Shown in pieces: positions 1-9,400 of a stretch of DNA of 64,000 nucleotides. Made by a program: the position numbers and the translations under genes. The stretch spans positions 6,235,001 through 6,299,000 of the forward strand of contig NC_087100.1 in NCBI RefSeq assembly GCF_963855985.1. The letters run 5' to 3'. The notes beneath the pieces are model-generated. The model made no database searches. It had not been told where the DNA came from and saw only the letters and a list, made by a program, of their open reading frames with translations. How positions within the stretch are numbered: position 1 is the first letter of the stretch; each line of letters starts with the position of its first letter. This stretch comes from Ostrinia nubilalis. Lineage: Eukaryota > Arthropoda > Insecta > Lepidoptera > Crambidae.

Positions 1-2350
1 GTGAAGGTTTGCCAATAAGTATTATGTTTGAATTCACCTAGATTTGCATCAAGAGTATCGATGCCACAGTCACAAAACAAACTGTTAGTTAAAACGCTTT
101 TATATTTTAAACTTTGCAACCCTACCCGGATTTTGCGTGCGTACCATTATGGAGCACAGGGTGGCAGCTCGCCGCGGGCGTAGGAGGGATGTTTACACCC
201 GGATTGAGGGCTGGTTATATTGCATTCCTATACACTCGCCCGACCGCTTGCTGACGTACGCTTGCGTCATTTAATCCTCAGATTAAAATGTAAAAACAAG
301 CAATTTTTTTGTAACATCAAAATGTATACCATGATCAGCAAAGTTAAGGTATCAGTGTACCTCCATTGACTGGATAAAGCTTTTATTCAATCATGAAAAA
401 GAAAGCTGCACACACAGACTGCATTGTAGATTCAAACATATACACGGGCAGTAATTGTCTGGTGACACATCGCCGCTCAACAAGCCGCAATAATTCAATA
501 AACGGGTCCGCGTTAATTTCCACGAAACTTTGTTTGACAAACATCATAGACAAAGACAATGCCACGCGCCGAAACCAAACATTCGACTCTGACTCACTCG
601 GCAACTGTCAATGAGTGCATCACCTCACTCGCAGTTACTGTTTAATAGAGGTCTCCAGTCTCAAATAGAGCTCGACTCGGGAGACGATGGGAAAAACTTA
701 CACAGTACCTACCTATTTGCTCCTGAAAGAGTTATTTATTTGAAAATGCATTTAATCACTTTGTTGGGCCGCTTTTCCGACTTTCCACAATAATTGCAAT
801 TTTCTCAGGAAAAACCACTAGGCCACGACAACATACTTTGGCTTAATGAATAAACTGTAGTTGTATACAGAATATTTTTATCTCTCCTATGGGTTTGTGC
901 CCGGATGGGGATGAAAAGCCTTGAAGCTTTTATTTCAGGTCAACAACGACTTGTGTTTTTGTTTAAATAAGGGATTTATGATCAATTAACCGTGTTAGTT
1001 AATTTAAGCCAACCACAATATCTACGCTAATTGATTATAATAACATAGCTGTTTGTTCCTGGCAGGACAAATGATTGCTATCTGTGAGGCAGCCACGTCC
1101 GCCGCAAGGGCGCTAGCGTCGACAAATTGCGCCAATCTGCACCGCCATCGCCGCTGCTCCTGCGCCGGTGTAATTATATCACTAATTACACGGTAGCAGA
1201 TTAAGCCCAAGGCGTCGGTAATGGGAGGAAAACTCAAGCGCACGCTACTCACTACTGTGACTGGAAAATCATTGAAGATTTAATAACGAATTAAAATTGT
1301 AAATTAATATCGGCTCAAAACATTTTCTTGCGTTTGATATTTTTTCATCATTCCTTCTAAATTGGCAATTGATTTGTTGCGACTGAGTTGAGTGACCGAG
1401 TTTCTTGCGTTGCTTCTCAGCACTTAGAAAGGTACTTACTCACATAATGCCCTGAAGCAAAAAAGCGTTAAAGTTAGGACGAGTAAAAGTGCTTAATATT
1501 ACCTTTAAATTAAGTGTGCACTTGTATTAATTTCAACCATTTAAATAAAGTGCCAAAGTTCTCTTTGTATCATTCCGCCCGTTTAAAAATTCCTATATGT
1601 ATTTGTGTACATCGAAAGAGCTTTGGCCCATTGTGGCGCATCTTTTAGTTCTATTTTGTGGCATACAATGTGTCGCCGGCGCAGCGGTGACGCGCGCGCA
1701 CCTGAGTATTTGGGCCTGTTCGGTGACGCGCCACATTTTATCTGGTTGAACATTTTTCAATGATGCTACAATTACAGTAACATTTGTATGGAATATGTAC
1801 TTAATGCCAAAGTCTTTCTTCAAAGTTTCAGAATTATGCTTTTTGGCAGTAAAAAGGAAATACCTAGTTATCTTAATACCTACCAGTGATTTGTTTTATT
1901 TTCGTAATTTAATTTTTTTATAAAGAATGCCCTTTTTTTAAGCAAGAAATGCTTTTACTACCAATTTACAGCAACAATGTGAAAAAAATTAAGCATAAAA
2001 TTATTTTATTTTCCATGGGCGACGTATCATTTGTCAATTATCCGCTCATGGCCACCGAGGTGCGCCGGCGCAGGCCACGATCTGCGCAGAGGTGCACGTG
2101 TGCTCCGAGCCTTGGCCTTTGTGTACCTCTCTTAACAGTCAGAGCATAATTTCCGCAATAAATACGTTGTAATGTTACTAATAAAGTTCTTTAGAAATCA
2201 TTAACATAAAAATTGTCACACGAGATACCGCTAACAGATTTGTGCTGTTATTAATTCAGAAAGCTAAACTTATTTTCTACTTCATTTATTTCTGTATTAA
2301 TTTAAATAATTATTCTAAAATTATTTTTTTATATTGAGTAAACTAGCTGA
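1..2350. other. Non-coding 5' flank, no gene seen
   Basis: This AT-rich stretch has no open reading frame with recognisable protein character and no convincing splice-linked exons. Three short GC-rich islands stand out against the background: about 1080-1180, 1665-1735 and 2040-2115. They contain clustered CG and GC-box-like words and could be regulatory or unannotated 5' exons, but nothing in the sequence decides this. Confidence 0.6.
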
Positions 2351-2353
2351 ACT

Positions 2354-2632
2354 AAATAAATAAATAAATAAATCTTTGGACAATTTCACACAGCGCCAGC
2401 TAGCCCCAAAGTAAGCAACTTAATGCTTGTGTTATGGGTGCTTGCTTAACGGATATACTACTTATATACTTTTTTTTTTTTTTTTTAAATACATAAATAT
2501 TATACATAGTCACACCCAGACCCGTCACAGAAATTAAAATTCATCATTTCAATTTCTGCGCCGGCCGGGAATCGAACCCGGGACCTCTCGGCATAGTAGT
2601 CCGTTCTGAACCACTACACCAAACGGCCGACG
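2354..2632 (-). repeat. tRNA-derived SINE
   Basis: Read on the minus strand, the element starts with a tRNA-like head. It has a box-A-like word (TGGTGTAGTGGTT, about 2610-2622) and a canonical box B (GGTTCGATTCCCG, about 2567-2580). The body carries an internal A-tract (T-run at 2469-2486 on the plus strand). The 3' end is a short ATTT repeat tail (2354-2374). The head is not a functional tRNA because no full cloverleaf follows. I see no clear target duplication. The tRNA-headed architecture is typical of lepidopteran SINEs; the family name is not assigned. Confidence 0.75.
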
Positions 2633-2839
2633 AACTGTGTGTGTGTTTTTAATTAAAATGCTTTAGTAGATGGTCTAGTGAAAATCATCCTATCGTTGTT
2701 CAGTGAACTTTCACACAACATATTTTTATTTTATTGCCACTATTTTTATTATGAAGTCTCTTCATTAAACTTTATGGGGGACCTATGCTGCCATCTGTAT
2801 TGTAAATTAGAAACTATTTAATTACCAGAAAGATTTAAT

Positions 2840-3152
2840 AGATGGCGTTCTAAACAAAACTCAGCAAGCGCCATCTAGCGGTCTATCTCGTTTTCTGTAG
2901 AAAGCTACTCCCTACTAGATGGCGTTAAACTGATATTTATATATATTTTTTGTAATGGCAACCCTAGTTGTATAAAACTGAACGCCATTTTATTTTCAGC
3001 TTCTTTTTGATTGGTCAGTGAAACGTTGCATTGGATTTCGGAGATGGCGCTCTTCTTGTACTCAGCCGGCGCCATTTTGCGCACTAGTTTGGTGATTGCT
3101 GGGATTTATTTTATCACGCCGCATCGCGGCAATCTATTATTACATATTACAG
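2840..3152 (+). promoter_or_regulatory. SF3B3 promoter and non-coding first exon
   Basis: The region directly upstream of the SF3B3 coding exon has at least six ATGGCG/CGCCAT words on both strands (near 2843, 2871, 2918, 2983, 3044 and 3071), the core of YY1/Pho-type sites. A consensus donor (ACAG then GTAAAT at 3153) and an acceptor (TTTTTCAG ending at 3410) define a 5'UTR intron of about 258 bp before the start codon at 3432. The transcription start is not determined. Some of the words could derive from MITEs, which often carry this motif in Lepidoptera. Confidence 0.5.
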
Positions 3153-3431
3153 GTAAATGAACCATTAAATTATTTTTCTATCGTTATAGCTAAATATTTA
3201 TTTATTTGTGCACTGGGTATCTCCACAATTGATCAAATATCTTTTGTGGTCGTTTAAAGGTGCTATAAAAAATATTTGGACCACCCATTCGAAAACACAA
3301 ATTTATTTCTGTTTTCGCTAGTTGCGAACCAAACAAGTAAATATTTGTGATTTTTAGTCGTAAAAACCTGTAAGGTGTAAACTTCACTCACAGCATGCGT
3401 TCTTTTTCAGATATAAGGTGAAGCCGCCGCC

Positions 3432-6400
3432 ATGTATCTGTACAATTTAACGCTACAAGGCTCTACAGCCATTACACATGCGGTGCATGGTAATTTCTCT
3501 GGCACGAAACAGCAGGAGATCATCATATCACGTGGAAAGACATTGGAATTACTTCGACCAGACCCTAACACTGGAAAAGTGCATACTTTGATGAAAGTCG
3601 AGATATTCGGCATTATCCGGTCAATGATGTCATTTCGGCTTACCGGTGGCACAAAAGGTAAGGGAACTTGATTATCTACACCACGTGTTATTTAGACATA
3701 ACCTAAATATAACCTATCCCTGGCCAGTTATAATAAAGTACATTCATGCCAAAAGGTCAATGACCCTTATTTATTGATTACTTGACTTGCATCGTCTTGC
3801 TCCATGCTTCTCATTTTAATGAAAAGAATGGGATAACTAGATGCATAGATTGATCAGCACGTCGCACTTGGCAATCTATTCTGAATGCTGGGATGTATCT
3901 TGTTCTGGAACATTTGTATTACTCTACCATGTGCATTTTATCAAATCCAAGTAATTATTAAATTTTCGATTTCACATGGATTCCTTATTTTGCAGATTAC
4001 ATTGTCATTGGATCAGATTCCGGCCGTATTGTAATTTTGGAATACATCCCTGCCAAAAATATTTTGGAAAAGGTCCACCAGGAGACATTTGGCAAGTCTG
4101 GATGCCGGAGGATTGTGCCCGGCCAATATTTGGCCATAGACCCCAAGGGGCGAGCTGTTATGATTGGTAAGTAATTACATATAACCTTACTACACACATG
4201 GAAACTTATTTTCTGTGTTTATTGATTATTGACATTACTGTAAAAATCATTTTTATAATATTCTTGTCTGTTTCATCCCAGGTGCCATTGAAAAGCAAAA
4301 GCTAGTATACATTTTGAACAGAGATGCAGAAGCAAGGTTAACTATCTCATCCCCACTGGAGGCCCACAAATCTAACACCTTGGTGTACCACATGGTCGGC
4401 GTAGATGTTGGCTTTGAAAACCCTATGTTCGCATGCTTGGAAATTGATTATGAGGAAGCAGATGCTGACCCTACTGGTATGTATCATTTTGATCACAGAA
4501 ACCATTATCTTTAACATATTTTATAATGATTATTTTGAGGTCCGTGTTTCCGACTGACAGTGACGCCAAATCCTCTTTCTGTATGAATTTATTTGACTCA
4601 ACTTTATAGTTGGGTTTTGTTTTGAGTGATTTAACATTTTTCTTGTGTTTGTAGGTGAAGCTGCACAGAAAACACAACAAACCCTAACATTTTATGAACT
4701 GGATTTGGGTTTAAATCATGTTGTCAGAAAATATTCAGAGCCTCTTGAAGAGCATGCCAATTTTCTCATAACTGTACCTGGTGGGAATGATGGACCCTCC
4801 GGAGTACTTATTTGTTCTGAAAATTACCTCACATATAAAAATCTTGGTGACCAACATGACATCAGATGTCCCATACCTCGACGACGGAATGATTTGGATG
4901 ACCCAGAGAGAGGAATGATCTTTGTATGCTCAGCCACTCATAAAACTAAATCTATGTTCTTCTTTTTGGCACAAACTGAGCAAGGGGACATTTTCAAAAT
5001 CACCATTGAAACTGATGAGGACATGGTCACTGAAATTAAGTTGAAATATTTTGACACAGTCCCAGTTGCAACTTCAATGTGTGTGCTGAAAACTGGATTT
5101 TTGTTTGTGGCCTGTGAATTTGGAAACCAGTAAGTATATTTTTAACTATCACTCTTGCACATGCATGTTGAGCCTGTGTAGTTGAATTGTTTTTATCACA
5201 CTTGTAACATTTTATGAACATGCAATAGAAGTAATCTCTGAACCAAGGTCCTCCCTTTTATATGGGGTGAGTGCACACTGATATGAGATGCACAATTTTA
5301 CTAATATAATCTATTGAAAAACAAACTTCATTTATAATATTCCTAAAAGTATCTATTTTTTTCAGCTACTTGTACCAAATTGCTCATTTGGGTGATGAGG
5401 ACGATGAGCCAGAATTCAGTTCTGCTATGCCATTAGAAGAAGGCGACACATTTTTCTTTGCTCCAAGGCCCCTTAGAAATTTGGTACTGGTTGATGAACT
5501 GGATTCACTTTCGCCCATCTTAGGTAAGAAGAAGCGAACTTTTTGTTAGAATACTGTTAAAAATTAGTTGTGATATTTTCACTAACTCTCCAATGATGTA
5601 AACTAATTTCGCTCCGTGTTTCATCTGAAATACTATGACGATCCATTAACCAGATCTGAGAAGAACAAAACAATATTCCTTATTTCTCTTTAAAAAAACT
5701 TGTATTAACAAATAAAATTGCTTGCAGGCTGCCATGTGGCTGACCTAGCTGGGGAAGACACCCCACAGGTCTATTTGGCCTGTGGGCGTGGCCCACGGTC
5801 TTCAATAAGAGCACTTAGACACGGTTTAGAAGTTGCTGAAATGGCTGTGTCTGAGCTCCCAGGGTCTCCCAATGCTGTATGGACTGTCAGACGGCACAAG
5901 GATGGTGAGTAATACCCATTACAACACAATAAAAGCATATCATAAGTGAGAAACTATTATTGCAGCTCTTTCATCATGTGATCTTGAGATTAATCCATTC
6001 TGCAATATTAACACCAGCTCATGAAAACGATGGAGCATAATGATTATACTTTTGGTCCGTGTTACTGATATACTGTGACGCCACCACAATAACCACTTAT
6101 GAATGCTCCTTTTATCAACAAATTACTAATAAAACCCTGGTTGTTTGTCATACATAAACACCAGTGGTTTTTCTTTTCAGAATCTCCTATTGGGCGTTGA
6201 AATGCGATGGTTCAACAAAATCACAGGTAGGCATCGGACTCCAATTTATCTTCACTGGAGGCAGTCGTCGAGAAGAAACATTTTTGAAGATCCATTAGAC
6301 TCGTGATCACATTTTACCGTGGATATTTTCTTTTGGTTGCAGAGGAGTATGATTCTTACATCATAGTGTCATTCGTAAATGCTACGCTTGTACTCTCTAT

Positions 6401-9400
6401 CGGTGAAACGGTGGAGGAAGTGACGGACTCTGGGTTCTTGGGGACCACGCCGACGCTCAGCTGCCACGCGCTGGGAAACGACGCGCTGGTCCAAGTGTAC
6501 CCCGACGGCATTCGCCATATTCGAGCTGACAAAAGAGTTAACGAATGGAAGGCGCCAGGCAAAAAGTCTATCGTCAAATGCGCGGTCAACCAACGTCAAG
6601 TTGTGATCGCGCTCACTGGCGGTGAATTAGTTTATTTCGAAATGGACCCTGTAAGTATGATTTGTTTTTTATAATATCCTTCCTCCTATACCGACGTATT
6701 GCGCAGGGCCGCTTTCGGGTGGCCCTGTGTGAAAGTGGTGCGTAGCTGTCCCATGCAGTGATGAACCCACAACGTCGCAGATTATGTCAGCCTCCCGTTT
6801 ACGGTTGAGGGTGGCACTCGGCATATTCCATAGCCAAGCTGGAGTCGCTCAGACTGTGAAGGCGGCAAAACCATGCCGTGGACAAACAAATGATTCTTAT
6901 TTAAATATTTTGTTGTAATTGATGTTTCATAATTTCTTATTATTATTTTTATACAAATTTAGACAAATTCATATCAACAAAATAACTTTTACAGACTGGT
7001 CAACTAAATGAATATACAGAGCGGAAAAAGTTATCCTCTGATGTATCATGCATGGCCTTGGGATCCGTGGCTACTGGAGAGCAGAGGGCCTGGTTTTTAG
7101 CTGTAGGCCTGAATGACAACACAGTTCGGATTATTTCATTAGACCCATCGGTAAGACTATAATTATTTATGATCATTATAAGTATTTTTATTGTAATTTG
7201 TTTAGTTTCTATGATGATACAAGGACACCACTGATTTATTGTGATTACACAAACCTAATTATGCGTTATTCTCAAACATTCTGATAAAATATTATACTTT
7301 TCAATTCTTTTGATGTACTAGACAAGGATACTAATTTATTGTTTCGTTTTTAGGATTGCCTCTCGCCCAGATCTATGCAAGCCTTGCCAGCTGGTGCAGA
7401 ATCATTGTGTATTGTGGAGCAACCATTTGAATCGGGAGCCAAATCTGCATTGCATCTCAATATTGGACTAAGCAATGGTGTACTCCTAAGAACAACTTTG
7501 GATTCCGTTAGCGGCGATTTAGCAGACACAAGAACAAGGTAATTTAAATTTAAAAATAATTATAATGATGGCAATAAAGAATTTACTTGTATTCCAATGA
7601 TGTAACCTTATTCGCTCCGTGTTTCATCTGAAATACTATGACGATCCATTAACCAGATCTGAGATCTTTCAAACTAATGAAACTTGTTTGAAAAGTTACA
7701 ACTTTTTCTAACATATTATTTACTTTTTTAGGTATCTTGGATCAAGACCAGTAAAACTCTTCAAAGTGCGAGTGCAAGCAGCAGAGGCAGTATTGGCGGT
7801 GTCATCGAGAACTTGGCTGGGATATCACTACCAGAACAGATTCCACCTCACGCCGCTTTCGTACGAGTGCTTGGAGTATGCTGCAGGGTTCAGTTCAGGT
7901 AATTATGATGTCTAATTTACTTTGCAACTTAATGAGGGCTATCGTTTTTATACTTAACAGTTGGCACCCCTGGCGATTGACAGGACCTTACTCTACAGTG
8001 GCGCCATCTTGCTGAGTGCAAATGCGATAGTCCTCCTACCACTTTAGCGCTCACAAGTTGGCGCCACTGTCTTCGCTACTAGCAAGTGACAGGACCTTAC
8101 TCTACAGTGGCGCTAACTGGTGAGCGCTAAAACGATAGCCCTCATTCGACGTATTGCGCAGGGCCGCTTTCGGGTGGCCCTGTGTGAAAGTGGTGCGTAG
8201 CTGTCCCATGCAGTGATGAGCCCACAACGTCGCAGATTATGTCAGCCTCCCGTTTACGGTCGAGGGTGGCACTCGGCATATTCCATAGCCAAGCTGGAGT
8301 CGCTCAGACTGTGAAGGCGGCAAAACCATGCCGTGGACAAACTTACAACTTTCTTGTGAATATTATCATTGGTTGTAATTAATTTCTCTTGCTAACCAAA
8401 TGTTTTTCGAATACAGAACAGTGCGCCGAGGGTATCGTAGCAATCTCTTCAAACACCTTGAGGATCTTGGCACTAGAAAAATTAGGCGCTGTGTTTAACC
8501 AGACATATCTGCCACTGGAGTACACGCCAAGAAAATTTGTGATAAACAGTGACAACAACCACATCATTATTCTTGAGACTGACCACAACTCGTACACTGA
8601 AGACATGAAGAAACAAAGAAGGTATGTTCTTATAGGTTTTTGTAGTAGGTTTACCTATTTGTATGTTCAAAATGATGACAATAACACACATAACTGAATT
8701 AAATGTTGATACTCCTGCAGTACTGATTAAATTTTATCACAACCTTTCATTTTATGTGAATTTAAACACTGGCTAATTTTATATTGAAATTTTTAGGGTT
8801 CAAATGGCGCAAGAAATGCGTGAAGCGGCAGCCGGCGGTGGCACAGAAGAACAGCAACTCGCTAACGAAATGGCGGACGCTTTCCTCTCGGATGTATTGC
8901 CAGAAAATATCTTTTCCTCGCCTAAAGCTGGTGCAGGTAATTAAAGTTTTTGTTTTTGAATTGAAATAGCCATATTCTCTGGGCAAGAGCAGAGGAAGCC
9001 TTCGAGCTCACTGACTAATCGGGTATGGCCATATTAAATCCCTGCGTTAATCCCAGATGATCTTACTATAAGTCATTTGATTCAAGCATGGGAAACATTT
9101 TTAATAATCATACGAAATCAGCCTCGTAATGTACTGTCGCGACTAGCTAGTTTACTTGAGTCTACTACCTATAAAAAATATTTGTGAATGTTCTTTATAG
9201 AGTAAAATTTAGACTTGTCGAACATTTTGCGCATCTACATTCTATTACACTAGTTACAGACAATTGAACTAATTTATTTACATTTTTAGGTATGTGGGCG
9301 TCACAAATACGCGTAGCCGACATGGGCATCGGCGGCGGGCAGCCCACCACACTATTCAAGCTGCCACTAGAGCAGAACGAGGCAGCAGTGTCGGCATGCG

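Noticed and set aside
2550..2632. Possible tRNA gene
   Set aside because: Box A and box B are present but the sequence is the head of a SINE with internal A-tract and repeat tail; no full acceptor stem pairing follows.
3841..3935. Hairpin ATAGATTG/CAATCTAT followed later by ACA in SF3B3 intron 1
   Set aside because: Only one clear hairpin, the ACA is too far from the stem and there is no H box, so an H/ACA RNA is not supported.
5190..5310. C/D-box-like words in SF3B3 intron 4 (ATGAACA, CTGA, TGAGTG, CTGA)
   Set aside because: Box C is too far from consensus and there is no closing stem, so I did not call a snoRNA.
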